The notes under the pieces: model-generated
Seen by the model: only the letters and a program-made list of their open reading frames with translations
Told to the model about the DNA's origin: nothing
Database searches by the model: none
Program-made: the position numbers and the translations under genes
Shown here: positions 15,801 to 25,217 of the stretch, in pieces
Layout of the letters: every line of letters begins with the position of its first letter
How positions within the stretch are numbered: the stretch's first letter is position 1
Assembly: GCF_900291475.1 (NCBI RefSeq)
Contig: NZ_OLMM01000002.1
Location: 185,516 to 241,845 of the forward strand
Source of the DNA: Acidaminococcus hominis
Lineage (GTDB): Bacteria > Bacillota > Negativicutes > Acidaminococcales > Acidaminococcaceae
Length of the DNA: 56,330 bases
Direction of reading: 5' to 3'

Positions 15801-17516
15801 TTATAAAGCCTTTGCCAAGAGAGCCTTGATGGCCTCTACGTAATTTCCTTCCAGGGAGATATCCGTCATTTCGCCCGTAGCACGCAGCTTGGCTTCCAGT
15901 GCATTTCTCTTTAAGGTCTTGGGACCTACTACAATACGCAGGGGAATCCCAATCAGGTCGGCATCCTTGAATTTTACCCCAGCCCGTTCGTCCCGGTCAT
16001 CAATCAGGGTTTCAATGCCGGCAGCATTCAGGGCAGCATACACTTCTTCGGCCTTGCCGTTGGATTCCGCATCTTGGGTATTCACCGGCAGCACAATTAC
16101 CTGATAAGGAGCAATGGCTTTGGGCATAATGATGCCGTCCTTGTCGTGGTGCTGTTCGATAACAGCAGCCAGGGTCCGGCCTACGCCGATACCGTAGCAA
16201 CCCATGTACATGGGTTGTTCCTTGCCGTCCGCATCCAGATAGGTGGCGTGCAGGGCGGCGCTGTATTTGGTGTTCAGCTTGAAGACCTGGCCCACTTCAA
16301 TGCCCCGGGCTTCCAGCAAGTGGCCGCCGCAGTGGGGGCATTTATCCCCTGCTACCGCGGTGCTGATATCCGTTACCAGGGTATACACAAAATCCCGGCT
16401 GGGTTCTGCGTTTACATAGTGGAGGTCCTTCTGGTTGGCGCCGCAGCAGATGTTGTGCATATTCATCACCGTTTGGTCGATGATGATGGTGCATTTATTG
16501 GTATCCAGGCCAATGGGGCCCATATAGCCAGGCACAGTGCCGGCTGCCCGAATCATATCATCGGGAGCCATTTCCACTTCCGGTACGCCGACCGCATTGG
16601 CCACCTTGGTTTCGTTGACAGTTTTGTCACCCCGGACAAAGCACAGGATCAGCTTGCCCTGTTCAGAGGTAAAGGCCACTGCCTTGACGCTTTTAAGAAT
16701 GGGCGCCTTTAAGAATTCGCACACAGCTTCAATGGTGTTGCAGCCAGGGGTTTCCCGGGTTTCCAGGGGCAGCGCTTCTTCTGCAGGAGCTTCCAGGGCA
16801 GCACATTCTGCCTTTTCCACGTCCGCAGCATAATCGCAGGTATCGCAGTACACAATGCCGGCTTCACCACTTTCTGCCAGGCCCATAAATTCGTGGGTGG
16901 CATTGCCGCCGATGGCACCGCTGTCTGCTTCCACCGGCCGGTATTCCAGCCCGCAGCGGGTAAAGATGGCGCTGTAGGCATCGTACATTTTCTGATAAGC
17001 CACATCCAGCCCAGCCGGATCGGCATCAAAGGAATAGGCATCTTTCATGATAAATTCCCGGCTGCGCATCAGGCCAAAACGGGGTCTCTTTTCATCCCGG
17101 AATTTGCTTTGGATCTGGTACAGGTTCACCGGCAGCTGGCGGTAGGAACGCAGGTCGTCCCGCACCAGCGTAGTAATCAGTTCTTCGTGGGTAGGTCCCA
17201 GGCAGAATTGACGGCCATGACGGTCTTTGATCCGGAACATTTCTTCGCCGTAGACGGACCAGCGGCCGCTTTCTTCCCAGATTTCAGCAGGCTGCAGAAT
17301 GGGCATCATAATTTCCTGGGCACCCTTTCCGTCCATTTCCTCCCGGATAATGGTTTCAATCTTTTTGATGCTTCTCCAGGCCAGGGGCAGGTAGGTATAC
17401 AAACCGCCGGCAGCCTTGCGCAGATAACCGGCCCGGAGCATCAATTTGTGGCTCTCGATAACCGCCTCCGCAGGAACCTCTCTTAAAGTGGGTGCATACA
17501 ATTGGGAAACGCGCAT
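15801..17516 (-). CDS. proS: Prolyl-tRNA synthetase
   Basis: A 571-aa bacterial-type ProRS. The class II motif 2 region (FRDEKRPRFGLMRSREFIMKD-type stretch) and motif 3 (GCYGIGVGRTLAAVIEQ) are present; the inserted YbaK-like editing domain lies between them (~235-385) and removes mischarged Ala. The C-terminal anticodon-binding domain begins near 470. It charges tRNA-Pro; a tRNA-Pro(CGG) gene lies about 26 kb away at 43366. It is 6 bases after ispG. No T-box leader is seen because it is internal to the operon. Confidence 0.95.
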   Translation of the reverse strand: MRVSQLYAPTLREVPAEAVIESHKLMLRAGYLRKAAGGLYTYLPLAWRSIKKIETIIREEMDGKGAQEIMMPILQPAEIWEESGRWSVYGEEMFRIKDRHGRQFCLGPTHEELITTLVRDDLRSYRQLPVNLYQIQSKFRDEKRPRFGLMRSREFIMKDAYSFDADPAGLDVAYQKMYDAYSAIFTRCGLEYRPVEADSGAIGGNATHEFMGLAESGEAGIVYCDTCDYAADVEKAECAALEAPAEEALPLETRETPGCNTIEAVCEFLKAPILKSVKAVAFTSEQGKLILCFVRGDKTVNETKVANAVGVPEVEMAPDDMIRAAGTVPGYMGPIGLDTNKCTIIIDQTVMNMHNICCGANQKDLHYVNAEPSRDFVYTLVTDISTAVAGDKCPHCGGHLLEARGIEVGQVFKLNTKYSAALHATYLDADGKEQPMYMGCYGIGVGRTLAAVIEQHHDKDGIIMPKAIAPYQVIVLPVNTQDAESNGKAEEVYAALNAAGIETLIDDRDERAGVKFKDADLIGIPLRIVVGPKTLKRNALEAKLRATGEMTDISLEGNYVEAIKALLAKAL

Positions 17517-17521
17517 TCTAT

Positions 17522-18589
17522 TTACTTCCTTTCTGCCAATATTTTTTGGATTTCCAGCATTAATTGGTCGACCAGTTGGTCTTCCGGAACTTTACGAATA
17601 ATTTCTCCCTTGCGGAAGATCAGTCCCTCATTCTTGCCTCCGGCAATGCCCACGTCAGCTTCCCGGGCTTCTCCCGGGCCGTTGACCACGCAGCCCATAA
17701 CGGCTACGGAAATGGGTTCCTTGATGTCCCGGAGTTTTGCTTCCACCTGGGAGGCCATGTTGTCCAGGCACACACTGGTCCGCCCGCAGGTGGGACAGGA
17801 AATCAGGGTGGGACCGTACTCCCGAAGGCCCAGGGACTTTAGGATTTCAAAACCGGCGTCAATTTCCGGCAGCGGGTCCCCGGTAAGGGATACCCTGATG
17901 GTATCCCCAATGCCTTCGGCCAAGAGGGTGCCAATCCCCACTGCGGACTTGATGAGCCCGGTGTGGAGGGTGCCTGCCTCAGTAATTCCCACATGCAGGG
18001 GATAATCGCACTCCTGCGCCATCAGCCGATAGGCTTCCAGGGTCAGGGGCACATCGTGGGCTTTCAGGGAAATCACAATATCCCGGAAGTCCATTTCCTC
18101 CAAAATCCGGATATGCCGCCAGGCCGCTTCCACCAACCCTTGGGCAGTAGGATGACCGTATTTGGCCAGCAGGTCCTTGGGCAGGGAGCCTGCATTCACC
18201 CCAATCCGAATGGGTACCCGGTGCTCCTTGGCGGCCTTCACCACCGCTTCTACCCGGTCCCGGCCCCCAATATTTCCCGGGTTGAGCCGCAGGGCGTCCA
18301 CCCCGGAATTGATGGCCTCCAGGGCCAGTCTGTAATCAAAATGGATATCTGCCACCAGGGGAATATGGATTTTTGCCTTGATGGTCTTTAATGCCTTGGC
18401 CGCTTCCAGAGTGGGAACGGCACAGCGGATAATTTCACAGCCTGCCGCCGTCAGCTGGTAAATCTGCTTTACAGTGGCTTCTATATCTTCGGTTTTCGTG
18501 TTGGTCATGGACTGGACAGCCACCGGGTAACTGCCGCCGATAGAAACGCTGCCAATCTGCACCACACGGGCATTTCTGCGTTTTAGCAC
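17522..18589 (-). CDS. ispG: (E)-4-hydroxy-3-methylbut-2-enyl-diphosphate synthase
   Basis: A 355-aa IspG of the short bacterial type. The N-terminal TIM-barrel starts RRNARVVQIGSVSIGG and includes QSMTNTKTEDI; the C-terminal half holds the Fe-S ligands in SCPTCGRTS and MGCVVNGPGEA. It converts methylerythritol cyclodiphosphate to HMBPP, the penultimate step of the MEP isoprenoid pathway. The neighbouring dxr (same pathway) and uppS (consumer of isoprenoids) show that this run makes undecaprenyl phosphate precursors. Confidence 0.95.
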   Translation of the reverse strand: MLKRRNARVVQIGSVSIGGSYPVAVQSMTNTKTEDIEATVKQIYQLTAAGCEIIRCAVPTLEAAKALKTIKAKIHIPLVADIHFDYRLALEAINSGVDALRLNPGNIGGRDRVEAVVKAAKEHRVPIRIGVNAGSLPKDLLAKYGHPTAQGLVEAAWRHIRILEEMDFRDIVISLKAHDVPLTLEAYRLMAQECDYPLHVGITEAGTLHTGLIKSAVGIGTLLAEGIGDTIRVSLTGDPLPEIDAGFEILKSLGLREYGPTLISCPTCGRTSVCLDNMASQVEAKLRDIKEPISVAVMGCVVNGPGEAREADVGIAGGKNEGLIFRKGEIIRKVPEDQLVDQLMLEIQKILAERK

Positions 18590-18602
18590 AGTACGACCTC
18601 CT

Positions 18603-19619
18603 TTAGTGAATCAAATCGTGGAGCGTTGCGTAAATGGTCAAAAACAGGATGCAGCCTACACCAATCATCTGAATAATACCCTTGGCCCGGGGTGCCAGCG
18701 GCTTGCCCCGCAGGCCTTCCACCACAAGGACCAGGAATTGTCCTCCGTCCAGGGCAGGAATGGGCAGCAGGTTTAAAACCGCCAGATTGATGCTGAGAAA
18801 CGCCATAAAGCCCAAATAAGGAATGGCGCCCTGGGCAGCTACGTCCCCAGCCATTTGGGCTACCCCAATAGGTCCGGAAAGCTCTGCCGATACCTTGCGG
18901 GTGACCATCAGCTTGATGCCCTGCAGCATTCCCACGGTAATCCGGCTCACTGCCTTCACCGCCGTAGAAGCACTTTGTACAAGGCCCAGGTCCTTATGGT
19001 TCAGTTTGGGGGTAATACCAATCAGATACCGGTTGGTTTCGCTTTCGTATTGGGGCTTCAGGGTCAGGTTCTGTACCTTGCCGCCCCGTTCCACCACCAG
19101 CTTGCTGGGCACCGGCCCGCTGGCCTGCACCTGCTCACTGATTTCCTTCCACTGGGTAAGCTTGACGCCATTAATGGACACAATGCGGTCCCCAGGCACG
19201 ACGCCGGCCTGCTCAGCAGGATACCCGGCCATGGTGGAGCCCACAATGGGCTGGTCCACGGGAATATCAATGCCGGAGAGGGCATACATGCCAAAGAAAA
19301 TCACCACTGGCAGCAGAAAATTCATAAAGGGTCCTGCCAAGATGGTAATCATCCGGGCCCACAGGGGACGGCTGCCAAAGCCCCGGGGCAAGTCTTCCTC
19401 CCCAGGCTCCATACCGGCAATCCGGTTATAGCCCCCGAAAGGAATGATCCGCAGAGAATACAGGGTCTCCCCCACCTGACGCTGGTAAAGCAGCGGGCCA
19501 AAGCCCACGGAAAACTCCGTCACCAGCATGCCCGTGGCCTTGGCTGCCAAAAAGTGGCCCAGTTCATGCACGGTAATTAGTACACCAAACAGCACAATGG
19601 CTGCCAAAACTGTCAGCAA
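18603..19619 (-). CDS. rseP: RIP metalloprotease RseP (site-2 protease)
   Basis: A 338-aa membrane protease. The zinc motif HELGH is at residues 18-22 in the first transmembrane helix, a PDZ domain spans about 110-180 (GSTMAGYPAEQAGVVPGDRIVSINGV), and the LPIPALDGG motif with the third metal ligand lies near residue 285 before the last helices. It cleaves anti-sigma factors and signal-peptide remnants in the membrane. The dxr-rseP pair is conserved; here they overlap by 7 bases. Confidence 0.93.
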   Translation of the reverse strand: MLTVLAAIVLFGVLITVHELGHFLAAKATGMLVTEFSVGFGPLLYQRQVGETLYSLRIIPFGGYNRIAGMEPGEEDLPRGFGSRPLWARMITILAGPFMNFLLPVVIFFGMYALSGIDIPVDQPIVGSTMAGYPAEQAGVVPGDRIVSINGVKLTQWKEISEQVQASGPVPSKLVVERGGKVQNLTLKPQYESETNRYLIGITPKLNHKDLGLVQSASTAVKAVSRITVGMLQGIKLMVTRKVSAELSGPIGVAQMAGDVAAQGAIPYLGFMAFLSINLAVLNLLPIPALDGGQFLVLVVEGLRGKPLAPRAKGIIQMIGVGCILFLTIYATLHDLIH

Positions 19620-20785
19620 GGGATTCCCTCCCGGCCTTTCCGGGCCACCCAGGCTTCGGCGGTTTCCCGGGCTTTCCGGTCCGCTTCCACAATGGTTTCA
19701 TAGGACTGAACCGACTGCTGGGGAGTCTTTTCCAGCACCTGTTCAATCAGGTCGGCGATTTCCAGGAAGGAAATCTGCCCCTTCAGGAAAGCAGCTACTG
19801 CCACCTCGTTGGCAGCGTTAAAGGCGCAGGGCAGGATGCCCCCGGCCTTCCCTGCCGAAATGGCAAGAGGCAGAGCCCGAAACACCGTCGTATCCGGCGC
19901 TTCAAAGGTCAGGTTCCCGGCCTTCACCAGGTCAAGCTGGTCAAAGGCCACGGGCCACCGGTCCGGATAACTCAGAGCATATTGGATGGGCAGCTTCATG
20001 TCCGCTGCTCCCAGTTGGGCAATCACAGCCCCGTCGCAGTATTCCACCAGAGAATGGACAATGCTTTGGGGATGGATGACCGGCACAATTTTGTCGTAAG
20101 CCGTATCAAACAGCCAATGGGCTTCAATCACTTCCAGGCCCTTGTTGGCCAGGGTGGAGGAATCAATGGTCACCTTGGTGCCCATACTCCAGGTAGGATG
20201 GTTCAGACACTGGCTGACCGTGACCTGTTCCAGTTCTTTCCGGCTTTTCCCCCGGAAGGGTCCGCCGGAAGCCGTCAGGAGAATCCGTTTGATATCCTTA
20301 TGCTGGTTCCCCTGAAGGGATTGGAAAATGGCGCTGTGCTCACTGTCCACCGGGGTAAGCCCTACCCCCTGCTGCTTTACCGCAGCCATTACCAGGCTGC
20401 CAGCCGCCACCAGGGTTTCCTTGTTGGCCAGGGCAATGTTCTTGCCGGCAGCGATGGCGGCAAGGGTCGGTTTCAGCCCTGCGTAGCCCACCATGGCCCC
20501 CAGCACCGTATCGGCACCGCTGTAGGTAGCCACGGCCATGAGCCCCTCCTGACCTGAGAGGATTTCCGTTTTGCCCACGTCCAGCTTGGCCAGCTGAGCC
20601 GCCGCTTCCGGATCCGTCAGGCAGGCCAGGGCCGGCTGGAACAGGCGAATCTGTTCGGCCGTTAAAATCACGTTACTATGGGCAGCCAGAGCCACTACTT
20701 TCAGGCGCTCAGGATTGGCTGCCACTACCTCCAGGGTCTGGGTTCCAATAGAACCCGTGGACCCTAAAATTGCAATATTCTTCAT
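19613..20785 (-). CDS. dxr: 1-deoxy-D-xylulose 5-phosphate reductoisomerase
   Basis: A 390-aa DXR. The N-terminal NADPH-binding motif is ILGSTGSIGTQTL; ALANKETLVAAG and the metal/substrate site PVDSEHSAIFQ are intact, followed by SGGPFRGK. It makes MEP from DXP, the first committed step of the non-mevalonate isoprenoid pathway, and is the fosmidomycin target. It follows cdsA by 12 bases and overlaps rseP. Confidence 0.95.
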   Translation of the reverse strand: MKNIAILGSTGSIGTQTLEVVAANPERLKVVALAAHSNVILTAEQIRLFQPALACLTDPEAAAQLAKLDVGKTEILSGQEGLMAVATYSGADTVLGAMVGYAGLKPTLAAIAAGKNIALANKETLVAAGSLVMAAVKQQGVGLTPVDSEHSAIFQSLQGNQHKDIKRILLTASGGPFRGKSRKELEQVTVSQCLNHPTWSMGTKVTIDSSTLANKGLEVIEAHWLFDTAYDKIVPVIHPQSIVHSLVEYCDGAVIAQLGAADMKLPIQYALSYPDRWPVAFDQLDLVKAGNLTFEAPDTTVFRALPLAISAGKAGGILPCAFNAANEVAVAAFLKGQISFLEIADLIEQVLEKTPQQSVQSYETIVEADRKARETAEAWVARKGREGIPC

Positions 20786-20797
20786 AGGCGACTCCTT

Positions 20798-21628
20798 TTA
20801 CCCTAGCAGCAGCTGGGTAATAAAATAGTAGGCCAAGGGAACGGAGAAAATCAGGCTGTCGCACCGGTCCAGCACGCCCCCGTGTCCGGGAAAGAAGTTC
20901 CCAGAATCCTTGATGCCGCAGGAGCGTTTCAAGATGGATTCCACCAGGTCTCCCAAAGGAGCGAAAATCCCGATGCCGACGCCCAGTACCAGCATGGGCA
21001 GCAGCCCATACCCCAGCCACAGGCAGCCCATGAGCAGCACCGTAGCCACGCAGCCGATAAAGCCGCACAGGGCCCCTTCCCGGGTCTTCTTGGGACTGAT
21101 TTTGGGAGCCAATTTTGTCTTGCCCCAAAGCCGTCCTCCAAAATAGGCAAAGGTATCGCTGGCCCAGGTGGCAAACATCACCACCCACAAAAGGGCTTCT
21201 CCCAGGCTCATGGCGCCCCACACAGGAATGGTATGCACCGGTCCTGTAATTTCCCTCAGCAGGATAAAATGGGCAAAAGGAAGGCCCAAATAGACCAGGG
21301 ACATGCAGGTAAGTCCTACCTTCTCCGGCCAATGGCCTTCCTCATAGAAATAAAGACCTTCCAGCATTACCAAAAGGGAAAACAGGGTCACCAGGGGCAG
21401 CAGCAATGCTTTAATTCCCAGGCCGGCCGCCAGTATCAGGAGAGCCGTACCCAGGCAGCCCGTCAGGGCATAGACCTTAAAGCCAGCCGCCTGGAGCATC
21501 CGGGCAAATTCCCGCCAGCCCACCAGGCCCAGCAGCAGCACCCCGGCCGCAAAAAACAAACCACCCATTTTAATCAAAAACAAAGCAATGGGAATGGCCA
21601 CAATCGCAGTTCGTATTCTTTGTCCCAT
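20798..21628 (-). CDS. cdsA: Phosphatidate cytidylyltransferase
   Basis: A 276-aa polytopic membrane protein with the CdsA C-terminal signature: SDTFAYFGGRLWGKTKLAPKISPKKT-type stretch, GDLVESILKRSCGIKDSGNFFPGHGGVLDRCDS. The Asp and His residues of that signature bind metal and CTP. It makes CDP-diacylglycerol, the precursor of all phospholipids. About seven hydrophobic segments occupy the N-terminal 200 residues. It is 9 bases after uppS. Confidence 0.95.
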   Translation of the reverse strand: MGQRIRTAIVAIPIALFLIKMGGLFFAAGVLLLGLVGWREFARMLQAAGFKVYALTGCLGTALLILAAGLGIKALLLPLVTLFSLLVMLEGLYFYEEGHWPEKVGLTCMSLVYLGLPFAHFILLREITGPVHTIPVWGAMSLGEALLWVVMFATWASDTFAYFGGRLWGKTKLAPKISPKKTREGALCGFIGCVATVLLMGCLWLGYGLLPMLVLGVGIGIFAPLGDLVESILKRSCGIKDSGNFFPGHGGVLDRCDSLIFSVPLAYYFITQLLLG

Positions 21629-21637
21629 GTTCGCCTC

Positions 21638-22429
21638 TTATGCCTTGGTTAAGCCGCCAAATCGGCGGTCCCTTTTTTGAAAGCTGCCCACTGCCTCTAC
21701 CAGCATCTCCTCGGAAAAATCCGGCCAATAGGCAGGAGTCGTCCAAAGTTCAGCATAGGCAATCTGCCACAGCATAAAATTGCTGACCCGCAGATCTCCC
21801 CCCGTCCGGATTAAAAGGTCCGGAGCAGGCAGGCCATGGGTGTTCAAATAGTCTTCAACCGTTTTTTCATTTATATCATCCGGCTGGAGGGTACCGTCTT
21901 TTACCAGTGCGGCAATTTCCCGCACAGCGCTGACGATTTCCCGCTGCCCGCCGTAATTGATTGCAATATTCAAGATGATGCCCGTATTGTTCTTGGTCAC
22001 TTCCAGGGCATGATCCATTTTTTCCAGCACCACCGGCGGCAAGCCTTCACGGCTTCCCATAAAACGAATCCGCACGTTGTAGCGATGGAACTCCTCCAGT
22101 TCAATGGTCAGATACCGGCTGAGCAGCTCCATAATGAAGCGAACCTCCGTAACCGGCCGTTTCCAATTTTCCGTGGAAAAGGCATACACACTTAAAATCT
22201 CAATGCCCAGCTTATCGGCAAATTTTACAATTTTGCGCAGGGTCTTGGCCCCTGCCGCATGGCCGAAGGTACGGGGCTGGCCTTGGGCTTTGGCCCATCT
22301 GCCATTGCCATCCATGATGATGGCTACATGCCGGGGGATTCTTTTTCCGTCCAGCTTGGACAGGTCTACAGACCCGTAGTCGGGCAGTTCCGGCAGAGTA
22401 TTCGTTTTTCCGAAGAATTTTTTCAGCAT
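21638..22429 (-). CDS. uppS: Undecaprenyl diphosphate synthase
   Basis: A 263-aa cis-prenyltransferase with the catalytic MDGNGRWAK motif and the GHAAGAKTLRK stretch, then RTGGDLRVSNFMLWQ-type C-terminal signature. It condenses isopentenyl diphosphate onto farnesyl diphosphate to build the C55 carrier lipid for cell-wall synthesis. I chose ATG 22429, preceded by AGGGGG, because a longer in-frame start lies within the ferredoxin terminator hairpin. It begins the uppS-cdsA-dxr-rseP-ispG-proS-mgtC-polC run. Confidence 0.93.
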   Translation of the reverse strand: MLKKFFGKTNTLPELPDYGSVDLSKLDGKRIPRHVAIIMDGNGRWAKAQGQPRTFGHAAGAKTLRKIVKFADKLGIEILSVYAFSTENWKRPVTEVRFIMELLSRYLTIELEEFHRYNVRIRFMGSREGLPPVVLEKMDHALEVTKNNTGIILNIAINYGGQREIVSAVREIAALVKDGTLQPDDINEKTVEDYLNTHGLPAPDLLIRTGGDLRVSNFMLWQIAYAELWTTPAYWPDFSEEMLVEAVGSFQKRDRRFGGLTKA

Positions 22430-22452
22430 ACCGTTTCCCCCTATAAAAAAAT

Positions 22453-22483
22453 TTGCGCAGCCTGCATAACGCGGGCTGCGCAA
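22453..22483 (-). terminator. Terminator between ferredoxin and uppS
   Basis: TTGCGCAGCC and GGCTGCGCAA form a 10-bp stem, followed on the minus strand by A and a run of U. It sits 12 bases after the ferredoxin stop and 24 before the uppS start, so uppS either depends on readthrough or on a promoter I could not identify. Confidence 0.85.
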
Positions 22484-22495
22484 TCCGCTATCAGC

Positions 22496-22669
22496 TTATT
22501 CAGCAGAAATAGCGCCTACCGGGCAAGCGCCGGTGCAAGCATCGCAGTCGATGCAGCTAGCTTCATCAACTTTATACTTGCCGTTGTCTTCAGAAATTGC
22601 ACCAACGGGGCAAGTTCCTGCGCAGGAACCGCAACCGATGCAATCGTCTTGGTTAATCTTGTGTGCCAT
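22496..22669 (-). CDS. Ferredoxin, 2[4Fe-4S]
   Basis: A 57-aa clostridial-type ferredoxin. Two ligand sets are visible, CIGCGSCAGTCP and CIDCDACTGACP, each binding one [4Fe-4S] cluster. It carries low-potential electrons for anaerobic metabolism. The start is ATG 22669, preceded by AGGGAGG; twelve extra upstream codons lack a ribosome site. Its start overlaps the end of the small ORF behind frr by 17 bases, so it is probably co-transcribed with pyrH-frr, and it is closed by its own terminator. A cluster donor role for nearby IspG is possible but not shown. Confidence 0.93.
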   Translation of the reverse strand: MAHKINQDDCIGCGSCAGTCPVGAISEDNGKYKVDEASCIDCDACTGACPVGAISAE

Positions 22670-22901
22670 CTTGAGTACACCTCCCTTCAAATTTGCAACC
22701 AACAATTAATTGTAATGTATGGTCAGACAGTATGCACTGCTTCAACACATAAGCGTGATCATCCTGCCAGACTTGCGAAGCACGGTGAAAATAGGGCTCT
22801 GCCCGCACCACCTGTACCTGCCAGCCCTGCTGCTCCAAAACCTCCAGAGCATACGGGAGAGGACGGGCCAGAAGATCCGGGACTTCCTTGGAGAGTTCCA
22901 T
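22653..22901 (-). CDS. Small protein, possible PASTA-like domain
   Basis: An 82-aa protein not recognised with certainty. Its start codon overlaps the frr stop (TGATG), the kind of coupling seen for real genes, and it runs 17 bases into ferredoxin. The N-terminal segment RPLPYALEVLEQQGWQVQVV resembles the P-x-x-(A)-x-x-x-L-x-x-x-G-(W/F)-x-V pattern of PASTA domains; the second half, YVLKQCILSDHTLQLIVG, would supply the closing strands. No signal peptide or membrane helix is visible, which would be odd for a cell-wall-sensing PASTA. Function unknown. Confidence 0.6.
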   Translation of the reverse strand: MELSKEVPDLLARPLPYALEVLEQQGWQVQVVRAEPYFHRASQVWQDDHAYVLKQCILSDHTLQLIVGCKFEGRCTQDGTQD

Positions 22902-23464
22902 CACACCGACATAACTTCTTTCTCTTTTTTGGCCAAAATATCATCAATTTTCTTGATGTACTTGTCCGTAAGTTTTTGGGAAGTTTCCGTTGCGTCCTTG
23001 GCGTCATCTTCGGTAATGGTTTTGGCCTTTACCTGTTTCTTGATGGCGTCATTGAAGTCGCGGCGGATGTTGCGGATTTCAACCCGGCTGGCTTCCCCTT
23101 TTTTATTGACTACCTTCACCAGATCCTTCCGGCGTTCTTCCGTCAGAATGGGCAGGTTCAGGCGAATTACAGTACCATCGTTGCTGGGGTTCAGACCCAA
23201 ATCAGAGGTCATAATGGCCTTTTCAATATCTTTCAGCAGGCCTCTGTCCCAGGGTTTGATTTCAATCATTCTGGGTTCGGGCACGGAAACGTTGGCTACC
23301 TGGTTCACAGGGGTTGCCGTTCCATAATAATCCACCCTTACCTGATCCAGCAAAGAAGGAGTAGCACGGCCAGTACGAATAGCGGCCAGCTCAGTCAGCA
23401 GAGCTTGAATGGCTCTGTCCATTTTTCCTTCGGTCTCTTTTTGCAGTTCCTCAATCGTTGCCAT
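22901..23464 (-). CDS. frr: Ribosome recycling factor
   Basis: A 187-aa RRF of standard length: ELQKETEGKMDRAIQALLTELAAIRTGRA at the N-terminus, VSVPEPRMIEIKPWDRGLLKDIEKAI and the LPILTEERRKDLVKVV signature, ending in a long helix. It splits post-termination ribosomes together with EF-G. The start is ATG 23464, which overlaps the pyrH TGA stop (TGATG). The pyrH-frr pair behind rpsB-tsf is widely conserved. Confidence 0.96.
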   Translation of the reverse strand: MATIEELQKETEGKMDRAIQALLTELAAIRTGRATPSLLDQVRVDYYGTATPVNQVANVSVPEPRMIEIKPWDRGLLKDIEKAIMTSDLGLNPSNDGTVIRLNLPILTEERRKDLVKVVNKKGEASRVEIRNIRRDFNDAIKKQVKAKTITEDDAKDATETSQKLTDKYIKKIDDILAKKEKEVMSV

Positions 23465-24189
23465 CAAAATCCTCCTACCAGGGTTCCGATTTCTTCGCCG
23501 GCAGCTGCTTTCAGGATATTGCCTTCCTTGTCGATGTTGAACACAACGATGGGAATGTGGTTATCCATGCACAGGCTGATAGCGGTAGAATCCATGACAC
23601 CCAAATTTTTCTGAATCACTTCAATGTATTCCAGATGGTCAAATTTTTTGGCATTGGGATTTTTGGCAGGATCGCTGTCATAGACACCATCCACACCCTT
23701 CTTGGCCATCAAAATGGCGTCTGCTTCGATTTCAGCAGCCCGCAGGGCAGCTGTAGTATCGGTGGAGAAATAAGGGTTCCCGGTGCCTGCCGCAAAAATG
23801 ACGACCCGGTTCTTTTCCAAATGACGAACGGCTTTGCGCCGGATGTACGGTTCTGCAATGGCTCTCATTTCAATGGCCGTCTGCACCCGGGTAGCAACCC
23901 CGCGGTTTTCCAGAGCATCCTGGAGTGCCAGGGAATTGATGACCGTAGCCAGCATGCCCATATAGTCGGCCGTTGCCCGATCCATGCCTTCAGAAGCGCC
24001 GGAGAGACCTCTCCAGATGTTGCCGCCGCCGTTAACGACTGCCACATCCAATCCGCTTTCCCGTACAGCCTGAATCTGTGCTGCAATGTTGTCAACCGTA
24101 ACAGGATCAATCCCGTAGCCTTTAGGGCCTGCCAGGGCTTCACCACTGAGTTTCAAAATTACGCGCTTGAACTTTCTATTTGCCGACAC
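23464..24189 (-). CDS. pyrH: Uridylate kinase
   Basis: A 241-aa hexameric bacterial UMP kinase of the amino-acid-kinase fold: [13 protein letters not shown] at the N-terminus, [11 protein letters not shown], and [20 protein letters not shown]-type nucleotide site. It phosphorylates UMP to UDP and is regulated by GTP and UTP in many bacteria. The start is GTG 24189, eight bases after AGGAGGT. It has its own promoter behind the tsf terminator. Confidence 0.95.
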   Translation of the reverse strand: MSANRKFKRVILKLSGEALAGPKGYGIDPVTVDNIAAQIQAVRESGLDVAVVNGGGNIWRGLSGASEGMDRATADYMGMLATVINSLALQDALENRGVATRVQTAIEMRAIAEPYIRRKAVRHLEKNRVVIFAAGTGNPYFSTDTTAALRAAEIEADAILMAKKGVDGVYDSDPAKNPNAKKFDHLEYIEVIQKNLGVMDSTAISLCMDNHIPIVVFNIDKEGNILKAAAGEEIGTLVGGF

Positions 24190-24228
24190 TGAACGTTACC
24201 TCCTACAGAACTCCGTTGTCTATTTGCT

Positions 24229-24257
24229 ATTATATTTGAATTTGCCGCTTCATGCAA
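24229..24257 (-). promoter_or_regulatory. pyrH-frr promoter
   Basis: On the minus strand TTGCAT (24257-24252) and TATAAT (24234-24229) are 17 bp apart, between the tsf terminator and pyrH. Confidence 0.8.
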
Positions 24258-24268
24258 GCTTAATAAAT

Positions 24269-24294
24269 AAGAGAACACCATTAAGTGTTCTCTT
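24269..24294 (-). terminator. rpsB-tsf terminator
   Basis: AAGAGAACAC and GTGTTCTCTT form a perfect 10-bp stem with a 6-base loop, followed on the minus strand by ATTTATT. It lies 9 bases after tsf and 12 bases ahead of the pyrH -35. Confidence 0.9.
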
Positions 24295-24302
24295 ATAGGT
24301 CG

Positions 24303-25184
24303 TTATTTTACGAAGCTCATTACTTCAGAAGCGAAATCTTCCTGTTTCTTTTCAATGCCTTCGCCCAATTGATAACGAACGAATCTCTTGGCTTTGGCAT
24401 TGTGTTCCTTCAGCAGGCCGGCAATGGATTTATCCGGATCCTTGATGAATTCCTGGTCAACCAGGCAAACTTCCTTGTAGTACTTCTGAATGCGGCCCAG
24501 AACCATTTTTTCAATGATTTTTTCAGGCTTGCCTTCGTTTTTAGCTTGTTCGGACAGAACTTCCTTTTCGTGATCCAGTTCAGCTTCAGGAACTTGGGTA
24601 CGATCCAGGTAAGCAGGGTTGGCTGCAGCAATGTGCATAGCCACGTCCTTGGCAACTTCAGCGTCGCCGCCTTCCAGTTCAACCAGAACGCCGATTTTGC
24701 CGCCGCCATGGATGTAATGGCCAACGGTGTCATTGCCATATTCGTAAACGGTGAAACGACGGATGTCGATTTTTTCGCCGATTTTGGCAATGGCTTCGGT
24801 GATTACGTCGCTGACTTTCTTGTCAGTGCCCAGGAAGGTTTGGTTTGCCAGTTCAGCCACATCAGCCGGTTTGTTGGCAGCGATGTGTTTGGCCACGGAC
24901 AGAACCAGGTTTTTATAGTCATCGGTGTTGGCCACGAAGTCAGTTTCGCAGTTGACTTCCAGCAGGACAGCGATTTTGTTAGCTTCGTCAACGTAAGCGT
25001 CAACAATGCCTTCAGCAGCTACGCGGCTGGCTTTCTTGGCAGCCTTGGACAGACCTTTTTCTCTCAGGTAGTCGATTGCCTTGTCCATATCACCATCGGT
25101 AGCGGTCAGGGCTTTTTTGCAGTCCATCATGCCGGCACCGGTACGTTCACGCAGTTCTTTTACTAAGCTTGCGGTAATTGCCAT
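24303..25184 (-). CDS. tsf: Elongation factor Ts
   Basis: A 293-aa EF-Ts. The UBA-like N-terminal module (residues 1-~50, [20 protein letters not shown], family signature) is followed by the dimerisation and core domains with [12 protein letters not shown]. It recycles EF-Tu by nucleotide exchange. It is the second gene of the conserved rpsB-tsf operon, 33 bases after rpsB, with a strong terminator behind it. Confidence 0.96.
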   Translation of the reverse strand: MAITASLVKELRERTGAGMMDCKKALTATDGDMDKAIDYLREKGLSKAAKKASRVAAEGIVDAYVDEANKIAVLLEVNCETDFVANTDDYKNLVLSVAKHIAANKPADVAELANQTFLGTDKKVSDVITEAIAKIGEKIDIRRFTVYEYGNDTVGHYIHGGGKIGVLVELEGGDAEVAKDVAMHIAAANPAYLDRTQVPEAELDHEKEVLSEQAKNEGKPEKIIEKMVLGRIQKYYKEVCLVDQEFIKDPDKSIAGLLKEHNAKAKRFVRYQLGEGIEKKQEDFASEVMSFVK

Positions 25185-25217
25185 CAGTATTCCTCCTGTA
25201 TAATGGATGTATTTATC

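Noticed and set aside
17517-17521. T-box control of proS
   Set aside because: proS follows ispG within 6 bases, leaving no room for a leader.
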